A stretch of DNA of 64,000 nt from contig NZ_CVLB01000003.1 of NCBI RefSeq assembly GCF_001049755.1, forward strand, positions 310,001 to 374,000, written 5' to 3'. The stretch is from Brachyspira suanatina. GTDB taxonomy: Bacteria; Spirochaetota; Brachyspiria; Brachyspirales; Brachyspiraceae. Below the pieces are notes generated by a model, which saw only the letters and a list, made by a program, of their open reading frames with translations, did no database searches and had not been told where the DNA came from. This document shows, in pieces, positions 44,820 through 53,478 of this stretch (positions are counted from its first letter, which is position 1; every line of letters starts with the position of its first letter). Both the position numbers and the translations under genes were made by a program.

Positions 44820-44995
44820 GTGGGGACTAGCCCCACCGCTCTGCGTACTTCGTAACACCCCCAGTTCTTTTACCGACGCTCTGCGTGCCGTAGGCAAGGT
44901 ACCTTTCGGTATTGGTATAAGGCGAAGCCCGCCTGCGGCGAGAACCTTATATCCTCGACAGGCTCGGATACGCTTCGCGAACAACTGCATTTTAA
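44820..44995. repeat. Expanded intergenic element with nested GC-rich insertions
   Basis: The backbone is the element at 6925-6992: hairpin with arms GTGGGG and CCCCAC, ACCCCCAGTTCTTTTA, TTGGTATAA, AGAACC and TGCATTTTA, in the same order. Four GC-rich inserts of about 20-38 bp interrupt it: 44837-44856, 44873-44911, 44921-44940 and 44947-44983. The third is the double mini-hairpin module GGCGAAGCC plus CGCCTGCGGCG. A 60-codon frame through it is not a gene. Confidence 0.65.
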
Positions 44996-45055
44996 CCTAA
45001 AATTATGGTATTACACCATATTTGATAGATATTCTTAAAATATAAAGTTCTAGCA

Positions 45056-45131
45056 ATTGCATTTTCGCGAAGCGTGCCTGTGGCAGCTACTTTGACGAAG
45101 TCCGCAGAGCGTGTGCGGCAAAAAAGTAGAT
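45056..45131. repeat. Poly-T hairpin carrying mini-hairpin modules
   Basis: TTGCATTTTCGCGAAGCG then TGCCTGTGGCA (module 45066-45085), then arms CTACTTT (45087-45093) and AAAGTAG (45123-45129) with GACGAAGTC and GC-rich sequence inserted between them. Confidence 0.6.
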
Positions 45132-45228
45132 AATTCTACATAAAGTGTATTGATTGACAAACAATAAAATTGAAAAAACTAAAATTTACAAAATGTAGTT
45201 ATTTTTGTGTATACCATATATGCCTATA

Positions 45229-45257
45229 TTGACATTTTTATTTTGATAATATATATT
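45229..45257 (+). promoter_or_regulatory. Sigma-70-type promoter upstream of the ankyrin lipoprotein
   Basis: TTGACA, 17-bp spacer, TATATT; it would give a leader of about 160 nt. A 16-codon frame at 45279 in the leader could be a leader peptide but has no clear ribosome site. Confidence 0.55.
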
Positions 45258-45421
45258 ATTAAATGAGGTTTTATTTTTATGAAAAGTTGTATTATGTCAT
45301 TAATTGCATATTCAAACACAACATCATAAATAATATTAAAAAATAATAAAGCTAATGCCAAATTAGTAAGTAAGTACGCATATTTATAAAAATATTAACA
45401 ATACAATAATGGAGATGTATA

Positions 45422-46000
45422 ATGAAAAAACTAATTTTAATTCTATCATTTTTATTGAGTATCTTTACTATATCTTGTTCAAATAATAATAATAATATAT
45501 TAGATGCTATAGTAAATAATGATTTAGAAGGTCTCAAAAAATTAATAAACAAAGAAAATATTAATACTGGAATAACCATAAAGGATGAGGTTTCTATATT
45601 AGATAGATCTTATGAGATTAATAAAGAAACTCCTATCATATTAGCTGTACTTAGTAGAAATAAAGATATGATAAGATATCTGCTTGATAATGGTGCTGAT
45701 CCTTCTATTTATGACGGCAGAGAGAGAAATGCTTTTCTTTGGGCTTGCGGTGCAGGTAATGTTGAAATTATACAGATGTTAGTTGAACATGATCCTAATT
45801 TAGTTAATTCAAGAACCGGCAATAATGCTAATGGAATTATTATAGCAGCGGATTTTCGTAATATAGATGTATTTGAATATTTAGTAAAAGATTTAGGTCT
45901 TGATGTAAATCACATGGATGATTTAGGAGTAACTGCTCTGCTTTTATCTCGTAAAAAAGAGGCTAAAGAAAAATTAATAGAGCTTGGTGCAAAAAGATAA
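45422..46000 (+). CDS. Ankyrin-repeat lipoprotein
   Basis: A 192-residue lipoprotein (signal MKKLILILSFLLSIFTISC, lipobox TISC) followed by an Asn-rich spacer and about four ankyrin repeats: ILDAIVNNDLEGLKKLIN, TPIILAVLSRNKDMIRYLLDNGADP, NAFLWACGAGNVEIIQMLVEHDP and a divergent last pair. It should be anchored in the envelope and act in protein binding. GGAGATGT is a good ribosome site. Brachyspira genomes are rich in such proteins; the partner is unknown. Confidence 0.85.
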   Translation: MKKLILILSFLLSIFTISCSNNNNNILDAIVNNDLEGLKKLINKENINTGITIKDEVSILDRSYEINKETPIILAVLSRNKDMIRYLLDNGADPSIYDGRERNAFLWACGAGNVEIIQMLVEHDPNLVNSRTGNNANGIIIAADFRNIDVFEYLVKDLGLDVNHMDDLGVTALLLSRKKEAKEKLIELGAKR

Positions 46001-46013
46001 GAATAATAAAAAG

Positions 46014-46185
46014 TTAGACATAGCAGCCAGTAACTTTAGTTGCTGGCTTATATTGGCGATGCTGTAGGTAAGTCCGCTTATGGTTAGCATAGTAATAATA
46101 AAATATAGTTTATAAAAATTGTGAGCCTCTAGCAAATTTATTTGCTAGAGTTTGTTAGCGAACAATTTTTATTGATAATAATAGG
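46014..46185 (+). repeat. Two nested-hairpin elements in tandem (copies E and F)
   Basis: E has inner arms AGCCAGTAAC and GTTGCTGGCT with loop TTTA (46025-46048), then TTGGCGATGC and TTAGCATAGTAATAATA. F (46113-46171) has inner arms CTCTAGCAAA and TTTGCTAGAG with loop TTTA (46127-46150), conserved GAGCC before and GTTAGCGA after, and outer arms TAAAAATTGT and ACAATTTTTA. AATAATAGG leads into the next ribosome site. Confidence 0.65.
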
Positions 46186-46191
46186 ATTCAA

Positions 46192-47223
46192 ATGATAAAA
46201 AAATATATTGTCTTAATTATTGTTGGAATAGTTTTAATGGTAAATATTTCTTATGGTATATCTCAAGATGAAAGAAATTTTTTGAATGCCTGCCATTATG
46301 ATTACATTGATGAAATTGAAAAATTAATTGATAAAGTTAATATTAATGTTCAAGATGAAGAAAAAGGATATACTCCTTTAATGAATGCTATAAGAGGAAG
46401 AAAAATAGAAACTGTTAAAATTTTATTAGAACATAATGCAGATGTTACTAAAATAAAAGATAATAGCGGAAGAAATGCATTTTTCTGGGCTGCTGCTTTA
46501 GATGAACTTGAAATGTTAAAATTATTTGAAAAATATAATCCTGATTTTAATACTGTAGATAATGACGGTGCTACTGCTTTATTTTATGCTAGTAAAATAG
46601 AAACTATGGATTATCTAATAAAAAATGGTATTGATGTTAATAAAAAAGATATAACTGGAAGAACTGCTTTAATACAATATTCTTTAGCATACCAAAGCCA
46701 AAATATTGTAAAGTTTTTAATTGAAAACGGCGCAGATGTTAATGCTCAGGATAATGAAGGAATAACAACATTGATGTTTGCTGTTAAGGATTATAATATT
46801 GAAATAGTAAATATGTGCTTATCAGCAAATGCCAATCTTCATATAAAAGACAAAGAAGGAAAAACAGCTTTATTTTATACATTATTATATTTTTATGCTA
46901 TAGATTATGGTAAAAATATGACATATAATATGTTTGGAAAAATTAATGCTGACATAAGTGAATTTATAACAGGGAATAGAAAAAAAGAACAAGAAGAAGC
47001 AACTAAAAATGTTATTAAATTTGTAAAGCTATTAACAGATAATGGTGCAGATATCAATTCACAGGATAACAAAGGAAACACTTTATTAATGTATGCTGTA
47101 ACCTTTAAATATAAACCTCTTGTAGATGAGATATTAAAATTCAATCCTGATCTTAATATAAAAAATAAAGAAGGTAAAACAGCTAGTGATATAGCAAAAG
47201 AATACGGTTATAAAATAGTATAA
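46192..47223 (+). CDS. Secreted ankyrin-repeat protein
   Basis: A 343-residue protein with a signal peptide (KKYIVLIIVGIVLMVNISYG, probable cleavage after ~22) and no lipobox cysteine. At least seven ankyrin repeats follow, e.g. GYTPLMNAIRGRKIETVKILLEHNADV, NAFFWAAALDELEMLKLFEKYNP and NTLLMYAVTFKYKPLVDEIL, interrupted by a ~40-residue charged insertion near 240-280. It is similar in repeat style to the preceding lipoprotein, so the two are probably related. Protein-protein interaction in the periplasm is the likely role. Confidence 0.85.
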   Translation: MIKKYIVLIIVGIVLMVNISYGISQDERNFLNACHYDYIDEIEKLIDKVNINVQDEEKGYTPLMNAIRGRKIETVKILLEHNADVTKIKDNSGRNAFFWAAALDELEMLKLFEKYNPDFNTVDNDGATALFYASKIETMDYLIKNGIDVNKKDITGRTALIQYSLAYQSQNIVKFLIENGADVNAQDNEGITTLMFAVKDYNIEIVNMCLSANANLHIKDKEGKTALFYTLLYFYAIDYGKNMTYNMFGKINADISEFITGNRKKEQEEATKNVIKFVKLLTDNGADINSQDNKGNTLLMYAVTFKYKPLVDEILKFNPDLNIKNKEGKTASDIAKEYGYKIV

Positions 47224-47576
47224 TAGTGAATGTTTTATAAATTTGTAATATTTATGTTTTAATTTATATATAAGGATAAGAAAAAATTAAAACTATATAG
47301 AACTAATAAAAAACTTGTGAATGTAGTAAAAAATAAGTTTTTTATATATAATAAAAAATGTAGGTAAGACACACTTGCATGGGGTATAACAACAAGATAA
47401 AAAATTACTAGCTTTAGACTAACAAGTTTTTACATTTAATAAATAGGTTTTTAATATGCACTTTTTGCAACTTTTTGCGGCGGGAAAAAGTTGCAAAAAT
47501 ATAAAATTTATTGATTCTTATAATTTTAATCAGTAGTAAGAATTTAATAATTGTTATTTATAAGCAAGGAGTTATC
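47224..47576. repeat. Duplicated upstream region and poly-T hairpin
   Basis: Bases ~47281-47410 match ~48402-48530 at roughly 90 percent, so the upstream region was duplicated with the gene that follows. A poly-T hairpin with arms GCAACTTTTT and AAAAAGTTGC around GCGGCGGG lies at 47467-47494. The ~47-bp stretch before it (from 47418) recurs at ~50623-50668. Confidence 0.65.
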
Positions 47577-48395
47577 ATGAAAAAAATTATTTTGTTTCTT
47601 TTAAGCATTAATTTATTATGGGCATTTCCGCCTAGTGAAGCGTATTTTTCTGAACTTTTAAGTGATAATGGTAAAGTGACAAAAAATACACTTAAAGTAA
47701 AAAAACTTGACGGCACTTATTCTGCTGCTCAAATTTATTTTGATGGTGAAATTACATTAACAGGAGTGTTGGAAAGAACTGATAATTCTGATGTTGATAC
47801 TATTTATAGTGCTTTAAGATTTTATCCTGATAATAATATTGATTTGCCTTTTTTATTTAGCACATCTTACCATAATATAGATGATTATAAAGAATTTGAA
47901 AGATTAGACTTCGGAGTTTTATTAGAAAATATTAAAGTAAAATTACCAGAACCTTTAAATAAAAGATTTTTAGGTGCTGCTGCTGTAAGGGCGGAGGTAA
48001 CAATAAGAAACTATTCTTTTTATGGAGAAGGTGAAGCAGGAAGAGAGGCTTATGGCGATCTTGTAAATATTAAATTACTTGATGATGTACAAATAGAATA
48101 TTTTTCTAAAGATAATTCTTCTGACGTTTATTATCATGCTGGAAATTCTTATTATATTAAACTTGAATATAATTCTAAAGATGATTATGTGAATATAAGA
48201 GATAAAGCAAATGGAAAAGTAATAGGAAAGATTTTGAAAAACGATATGATTAATAATGGAGGGATTTTATTAGCTATTGATGATTATTATGGAAGTGGAG
48301 AGAAAGATTGGTGTGAAGTATATTATATGCCTCCAAATGCTAAAGACGGAAAAGATGCAATTTACGGCTTTGTGCATAGTTCACAGATAAAATAA
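47577..48395 (+). CDS. Secreted SH3b-domain protein, paralogue 1 of 3
   Basis: A 272-residue protein from the Met at 47577 (AAGGAG upstream); the frame is open 22 codons earlier, but the signal peptide MKKIILFLLSINLLWAFP fits this start. The mature N-terminal half is a conserved domain of unknown type (YFSELLSDNGKVTKNTL, ALRFYPDNNIDLPFL, AAAVRAEVTIRNYSFYGEGE). The C-terminal ~85 residues are SH3b-like: YNSKDDYVNIRDKANGKVIG and a closing GFVHSSQIK. SH3b domains bind peptidoglycan or proteins. It is one of three tandem copies. Confidence 0.8.
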   Translation: MKKIILFLLSINLLWAFPPSEAYFSELLSDNGKVTKNTLKVKKLDGTYSAAQIYFDGEITLTGVLERTDNSDVDTIYSALRFYPDNNIDLPFLFSTSYHNIDDYKEFERLDFGVLLENIKVKLPEPLNKRFLGAAAVRAEVTIRNYSFYGEGEAGREAYGDLVNIKLLDDVQIEYFSKDNSSDVYYHAGNSYYIKLEYNSKDDYVNIRDKANGKVIGKILKNDMINNGGILLAIDDYYGSGEKDWCEVYYMPPNAKDGKDAIYGFVHSSQIK

Positions 48396-48401
48396 TAGAA
48401 A

Positions 48402-48747
48402 ATTAAAACTATATATAACTAATAAAAAAATTGTGAATGTAGTAAAAAATAAGTTTTTTATATATAATAAAAAATGCAGCAAGACACACTTACGGGGGCA
48501 TAACAACAGAATAAAAAATTACAAGATTTTGAAAACTATATAACAAAAAAGTGAGCCGAGCACAGACGTGCTTATTCACTACTTTAAGGCGACCGAGTAG
48601 GCACCTTCGGTGGGCGACCTGGTAGGCACCCTTTGGGTGACATAACAACAACCAAGCGAGCCAAGCCAGTGAATAAGTTTACTTATTCACTACTTTAAGG
48701 CGACCGAGTAGGCACCTTCGGTGGGCGAGCATAGCAACAATAGGAGT
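48402..48747 (+). repeat. Intergenic region with duplicated leader and nested-hairpin copies C1 and C2
   Basis: It starts with the ~125-bp duplicate of 47281-47410. C1 (48551-48650) and C2 (48656-48746) both carry GAGCC, a long inner stem, TTTAAGGCGACCGAGTAGG and a CACCTTCGGTG mini-hairpin. In C2 the inner arms are AGTGAATAAG and CTTATTCACT with loop TTTA (48668-48691); C1 has lost most of the 5' arm. C2 ends GCATAGCAACAATAGGAG, giving the next gene its ribosome site. Confidence 0.7.
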
Positions 48748-48754
48748 TATTACA

Positions 48755-49624
48755 ATGAAAAAAATTATTTTATTTCTTTTAAGCATTAATTTTTTATGGG
48801 CATTTCCACCTAGTGAAGCATATTTTTCTGAACTTTTAAGCGATGATGGTAAAGTGACAAAAAATACACTTAAAGCCTATAATGTAGAAAGTTATGGTAT
48901 GGTTTATTTTGATGGAGAGATTACATTAACAGGAGTTCTTGAAAGATCTGATAATTATGATATGGGAAATAATTATACTGCTTTAAGATTTTATCCTGAT
49001 AATAATGTAGATCTTCCTTTTTTATATGCTTCATCTGAAATGGATTTGAAAAATCAAGGTGCTTTTAAATATGGTGATTCTTGGGATTTTAGCGGCGTTG
49101 AATTTGACAGATTGGAATTCGGTGTTTTATTAAAAAATATTGAAGTAAAATTACCAGAACCTTTGAATAAAAGATTTTTAGGTACTGCTGCTGTAAGAGC
49201 TGAAGTTACAATTAGAAATTATCGTTTTTATGGAGAAGGTGAAGCATCTAGAGAGGCTTACGGTGATATTGTAGGTTTTAAGGCTTTAGGTGATGTAGAA
49301 ACAAGGTATTTTAGTAAAAATAATTATAATGTAGGAGATGTTTCTTACAACGAACTTCAATATAATTCTAAAGATGATTATGTGAATATAAGAGATAAAG
49401 CAAATGGAAAAATAATAGGAAAGATTTTGAAAAGAGATATGATTTATAATGGTGGAATTTTATTATCTATCAATGGAGAAGGTATTGATTATGAGAATTA
49501 TCAAGATATCGAAACAAAGTGGCTTGAAGTATTTTATCTTCCTCCAGAGGCTGAAGACGGAAAAGATGCAATTCATGGCTTTGTGCATGGTTCACAGATA
49601 AAACTTGAAAACGGAGGCTATTAA
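48755..49624 (+). CDS. Secreted SH3b-domain protein, paralogue 2 of 3
   Basis: A 289-residue paralogue with the same signal peptide (MKKIILFLLSINFLWAFP) and N-terminal domain, an insertion near residue 95 (EMDLKNQGAFKYGDSWDFSG) not found in the other two, and the same C-terminal SH3b-like domain (DDYVNIRDKANGKIIGKIL, ending GFVHGSQIKLENGGY). The ribosome site comes from a nested-hairpin element. Divergence is concentrated in the middle loops and just before the SH3b domain, while the ends are nearly constant. Confidence 0.8.
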   Translation: MKKIILFLLSINFLWAFPPSEAYFSELLSDDGKVTKNTLKAYNVESYGMVYFDGEITLTGVLERSDNYDMGNNYTALRFYPDNNVDLPFLYASSEMDLKNQGAFKYGDSWDFSGVEFDRLEFGVLLKNIEVKLPEPLNKRFLGTAAVRAEVTIRNYRFYGEGEASREAYGDIVGFKALGDVETRYFSKNNYNVGDVSYNELQYNSKDDYVNIRDKANGKIIGKILKRDMIYNGGILLSINGEGIDYENYQDIETKWLEVFYLPPEAEDGKDAIHGFVHGSQIKLENGGY

Positions 49625-49631
49625 AAGAGCA

Positions 49632-49712
49632 TATCAACAGAATAAAAAATTACGAGCAGCAACTGACAAAGGAAGTTGCTAGAGCTTATTGGCGAGTAAT
49701 TTTTTATATATT
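49632..49712 (+). repeat. Nested-hairpin element, copy G
   Basis: Perfect 12-bp outer arms ATAAAAAATTAC and GTAATTTTTTAT enclose GAGC, inner arms AGCAACT and AGTTGCT, and AGCTTATTGGCGA. It ends just before the ribosome site of the third paralogue. Confidence 0.7.
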
Positions 49713-49727
49713 AACAGGAGTTATTCA

Positions 49728-50552
49728 ATGAAAAAAATTATTTTATTTCTTTTAAGCATTAATTTTTTATGGGCATTTCCGCCTGATGCGGCACACTTCA
49801 ATGAACTTTTAAGTGATAATGGTAAAATGACAAAAAATACACTTAAAGTAAAAAAACTTGATGGCACTTATTCTGCTGCTAAAATTTATTTTGATGGGGA
49901 GGTTACATTGACAGGGGTACTTGAAAGAGCTGATGATTTTGAGACTAATAATGCTTTAAGATTTTATCCTGATAATAATATTGACTTGCCTTTTTTATTT
50001 AGTACAGATTCCCATAATATAGATGATTATAAAGAATTTGAAAGATTAGACTTTGGTGTTTTATTAGATGATAAAAATTTAAATTTACCATCTCCTTTGA
50101 ATAAAGCATTTTTAGGAGTATCAGCTGTAAGGGCGGAGGTAACAATAAGAAACTATTCTTTTTATGGTGAAGGTGAAGCAGGAAGAGAGGCTTATGGAGA
50201 GCTTGTAAATTTCAAACTATTGGGAGATATTAAAACAGAGTATTTTACTAAGGATAATTATGAATTTAAAGGAGAAGCTATTTATAGTATTCTTGAATAT
50301 AATTCTAAAGATGATTATGTGAATATAAGAGATAAACCAAATGGAAAAATAATAGGAAAGATTTTGAAAAATGATATGATTAATAATGGTGGACTTTTAT
50401 TGGAAGTTGATATTAACGGCGATTTAAGTGATTGGGAAAAAAACTGGATTGAAGTGTATTACTTACCTCCTGATGATAATGACGGCAAAGGTACGATTTA
50501 TGGCTTTGTTCATGGTTCGCAGATAAAACTTGTAGATATTTTAATAAATTAA
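49728..50552 (+). CDS. Secreted SH3b-domain protein, paralogue 3 of 3
   Basis: A 274-residue paralogue starting at the Met preceded by ACAGGAG; an in-frame Met 13 codons upstream would spoil the signal peptide and is rejected. It begins MKKIILFLLSINFLWAFPPDAAHF and is closer to paralogue 1 in the middle (KLDGTYSAAKIYFDGE, FRERLDFGVLL-like segments) but has LDDKNLNLPSPLNKAFLGVS where the others have KVKLPEPLNKRFLG. It ends with the same SH3b-like domain (DDYVNIRDKPNGKIIG). Mosaic similarity suggests gene conversion among the three. Confidence 0.8.
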   Translation: MKKIILFLLSINFLWAFPPDAAHFNELLSDNGKMTKNTLKVKKLDGTYSAAKIYFDGEVTLTGVLERADDFETNNALRFYPDNNIDLPFLFSTDSHNIDDYKEFERLDFGVLLDDKNLNLPSPLNKAFLGVSAVRAEVTIRNYSFYGEGEAGREAYGELVNFKLLGDIKTEYFTKDNYEFKGEAIYSILEYNSKDDYVNIRDKPNGKIIGKILKNDMINNGGLLLEVDINGDLSDWEKNWIEVYYLPPDDNDGKGTIYGFVHGSQIKLVDILIN

Positions 50553-50660
50553 ATGATTATTTTGTTGTATATCTTTTTTCTAATAAAGGAAGTGAGGCAA
50601 TATTGTTGGATTTTATTAATTACTAACAAGTTTTCACATTTAATAAATAGGTTTTTAATA

Positions 50661-50730
50661 TGCACTTTCGTGAAGCGTGCCGACGAAGTCCACCTCGCGA
50701 AGCGTGCCTTTGGCAGGTGTTGGGGTGCAT
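50661..50730. repeat. Cluster of GAA mini-hairpin modules
   Basis: CGTGAAGCG (50669-50677), GACGAAGTC (50682-50690), then CACCT enclosing CGCGAAGCG (50696-50704) and TGCCTTTGGCA (50705-50715) and closed by AGGTG. Modules are stacked and nested. Confidence 0.6.
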
Positions 50731-50742
50731 AGCAACAAACAA

Positions 50743-50811
50743 GTGAGCCGAGCCAGTGAATAAGTTTACTTATTCACTACTTTAAGGTGAGGTGAGCATA
50801 GCAACAATAGG
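50743..50811 (+). repeat. Nested-hairpin element, copy D
   Basis: GTGAGCCGAGCC, inner arms AGTGAATAAG (50755) and CTTATTCACT (50769) around TTTA, TTTAAGGTGAGGTGAGCATAG, then CAACAATAGGA that leads into the next ribosome site. Confidence 0.7.
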
Positions 50812-50820
50812 AATAATTTT

Positions 50821-51387
50821 ATGAATATAGGTGCTGTAAGATCAATCCCTACAATGTTTTTTCTAAACTTCTTTACTTTAGGAATATACCATTTCTATTG
50901 GATTTATTATATTACTTTAGAAGTGAAGAATTTTACCAAAAGAAAAGATATATCTCCTTCATTAGAACTTTTACTTAGTATTATAACATGCAATCTTTAC
51001 AGCATATTTTGCTATAATAAATACGGAAATATTATTCATAAAGAAATAGCTTTAAAAATTGATGAAAACGATAAAAATGATGTTACTCAAACAGTTATGG
51101 TTTCATTTATTATTGTATTATTTGTAGGTATGCCAATTATAGGAGGATTAATATTTGCTTTTGTTATGGGAGTATTGGTAAGCGGTATGGCAGTACTTTA
51201 TGGAGGAGCATATGATAGTTTTACTTTGAATCCTGAAGTATTATTAGTATTTGCAGGTACTATATTGGCACTCATTATTATTGTTATAGTAATTACTGCT
51301 ATGTTACTCATTCCTGATATTATTATGCAAAAGAAATTAAACACTATATGGAAGAAGGTAAAAGAAGCTCATTATAATAAAAATTAA
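50821..51387 (+). CDS. DUF4234-family membrane protein
   Basis: A 188-residue membrane protein. The N-terminal SIPTMFFLNFFTLGIYHFYWIYYITLEVKNF is the DUF4234 signature, followed by ELLLSIITCNLYSIFCYNKYG. Three to four further hydrophobic helices follow (about 97-120, 124-140, 143-165). The function of the family is unknown. Ribosome site ATAGGAA is at the end of nested-hairpin copy D. Confidence 0.8.
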   Translation: MNIGAVRSIPTMFFLNFFTLGIYHFYWIYYITLEVKNFTKRKDISPSLELLLSIITCNLYSIFCYNKYGNIIHKEIALKIDENDKNDVTQTVMVSFIIVLFVGMPIIGGLIFAFVMGVLVSGMAVLYGGAYDSFTLNPEVLLVFAGTILALIIIVIVITAMLLIPDIIMQKKLNTIWKKVKEAHYNKN

Positions 51388-51533
51388 TTTTTATTACAAA
51401 TAATTTTTATAATTCATTTAATTATTAAAAAGTAACTATATATAGTTTTTACTATTTTTAATGTAAATATTTGTATATAATTTCATAGATAAAAATCAAA
51501 ATATTGTTTATAATATTTCCATTGGGTTTGTAT

Positions 51534-53420
51534 ATGAATATTAGTAATTTTAATAGTATTATAATTAATAATTTAAATTTGGTAATGTATTATTTGTCTT
51601 TTTTAATAATATTAGCCATAATGCTTTTTTTATATAAAAAATCGAATAGAGATAAATTAAAAGATGTATTAGAGTTTTTACATAAATATTATAATATATT
51701 TTTTATAATTTTATTTCTCATATCTTTATTATTATTCAGCGGTGTTTATTTTACACATTCAAAAAATGTAGAAAACAGATTTAATAATGCTCTTCAATCA
51801 TATGAAAAAAGCATGTCTAATATATTTTATAATTTATCCGTATCAACAAATAATCAAACAAATGAAAACATAGTATCTAGTAATGAAACTTCTTCAATAT
51901 CTGTAAGTACAATGGATAGAATATCAATAAACAATAATAATATTATGAATATGTGTGAAGGAGATGGTTTTGATTTATTAAAAAAATCTTTTGAAATAGG
52001 TTTGGATTTATTAAAGGCTTCGCTTTCAGAAACAATGAAAGATTCAAATGATGTACTAACATTCTGGTTTGCATTCTTATCAGTGATAATGGTTGTATTT
52101 ACTTTTGCAGGAATTTTAATTAATAATAATGTTTTGGAACAGTCTAAAGAACAATTAAATATTTTGAAAAAAGAGATAGATATTAAAAAAAATGAAATGG
52201 AAAAAGACTTTGATAATTTCAAAAAAGAACAATTTGGAAAGATAGATGATGATATAAATAAAAAGTTAAAAAATATAAAAGATGAAGTTTCGGATTATAT
52301 CAATAGCATTAAAGATGAATATAATAAAGAATTTGAGGATCAAAGTAAAAAAATAACTATTAATATAGATGATATTCTAAAAGAGAATAGAAGAATAGTA
52401 GAGCGTGAACATAATGAGTTAATTCAAAATTTAAAATCAAAATATAATGAATTAGAAAAAAAATATAATGATGCAATAGAAAATATAAAAGAAGAAAGTA
52501 GAGTAGAAACGAAAAAATTAGTAGATGAGAGTAATAAAAATATGCAAATATCAAATTTATTAAATTTAGGTATTCAAGCTGCTAATATTCAAGATTATAA
52601 ACTAGCAGAAAAATATTTTTCAGATATTATTAATTTGGATAATAAAAATGAAAATGCTTATTATAATAGAGCAACATCGAAATATAAACTTACTATGTAT
52701 AGAGAAGCTATAAAAGATTATGATAAAGCTATAGAATTAAATCAAAATAAAGCAGAGAATTATTTTGGTAAAGCAACAAGCTATTTGAGATTAGGACTTT
52801 ATAAAAAAGCTATAGAATATTATGATAAGGCTATAGAATTAAATCCTAATTATTCGGAAGCTTATAGTAATAGAGGTAATGCTAAAAATAATTTATATGA
52901 TATTGATAATAATATATCTTATTTAGAAGAAGCAATAAAAGATTTTAATAAATCAATAGAATTAAATCCTAATAATTCAGTGGCATATAATAATAGAGGA
53001 AATTCTAAAAACTATCAGGGTAAATATGATGAGGCAATAGAAGATTTTAATAAATCAATAGAATTAAATCCTGATAATTCAGAAGCTTATTTTAATATAG
53101 GAAATACTAAAGGATTACAAGGTAAATATAGTGAGTCTATAGAATACTATAATAAGTCTATAGAATTAAATCCTAATATATCTAAATTTTATCTTGGAAG
53201 AGCTGTTATAAAAATAGAATTATTAAATAATATTAATAATAAAAAACTAAATAAAAACAAAAAAGATTTTGAAGATGCATATAATGATTTATATACAGCA
53301 TACAATTTAGCTGACGAACAATTTAAAGAAACAATAAAAAATCATATTATTGGTATGGCTAGAGAAGGAAATGAAGTAGCAATACAATTCTGTAAAGATA
53401 AAGGCTGCGATATTAAATAG
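51534..53420 (+). CDS. Membrane-anchored coiled-coil TPR protein
   Basis: About 628 residues from the ATG at 51534; a TTG ten codons upstream is also possible, and neither has a good ribosome site. Two transmembrane helices lie near the N-terminus (about residues 15-32 and 54-71) and one near 180-197. A ~150-residue charged coiled coil follows, then six or so TPR repeats (ENAYYNRATSKYKL, AIKDYDKAIELNQNKAENY, AIEYYDKAIELNPNYSEAY, AIEDFNKSIELNPDNSEAY). The TPR array probably faces the cytoplasm and assembles a complex at the membrane. Function unknown. Confidence 0.8.
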   Translation: MNISNFNSIIINNLNLVMYYLSFLIILAIMLFLYKKSNRDKLKDVLEFLHKYYNIFFIILFLISLLLFSGVYFTHSKNVENRFNNALQSYEKSMSNIFYNLSVSTNNQTNENIVSSNETSSISVSTMDRISINNNNIMNMCEGDGFDLLKKSFEIGLDLLKASLSETMKDSNDVLTFWFAFLSVIMVVFTFAGILINNNVLEQSKEQLNILKKEIDIKKNEMEKDFDNFKKEQFGKIDDDINKKLKNIKDEVSDYINSIKDEYNKEFEDQSKKITINIDDILKENRRIVEREHNELIQNLKSKYNELEKKYNDAIENIKEESRVETKKLVDESNKNMQISNLLNLGIQAANIQDYKLAEKYFSDIINLDNKNENAYYNRATSKYKLTMYREAIKDYDKAIELNQNKAENYFGKATSYLRLGLYKKAIEYYDKAIELNPNYSEAYSNRGNAKNNLYDIDNNISYLEEAIKDFNKSIELNPNNSVAYNNRGNSKNYQGKYDEAIEDFNKSIELNPDNSEAYFNIGNTKGLQGKYSESIEYYNKSIELNPNISKFYLGRAVIKIELLNNINNKKLNKNKKDFEDAYNDLYTAYNLADEQFKETIKNHIIGMAREGNEVAIQFCKDKGCDIK

Positions 53421-53478
53421 CGGCAAAGATTGATTATATTTGTAACTATTCTTAAATAAATAAATTTTATGTGCTTTT

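Noticed and set aside
44818-45000. A GC-rich 60-codon frame with unusual composition
   Set aside because: It lies wholly in the expanded hairpin element; the codons come from GC-rich inserts, with no ribosome site.
45279-45329. A 16-codon leader peptide before the ankyrin lipoprotein
   Set aside because: No clear ribosome site, no run of regulatory codons and no attenuator downstream; mentioned only with the promoter.
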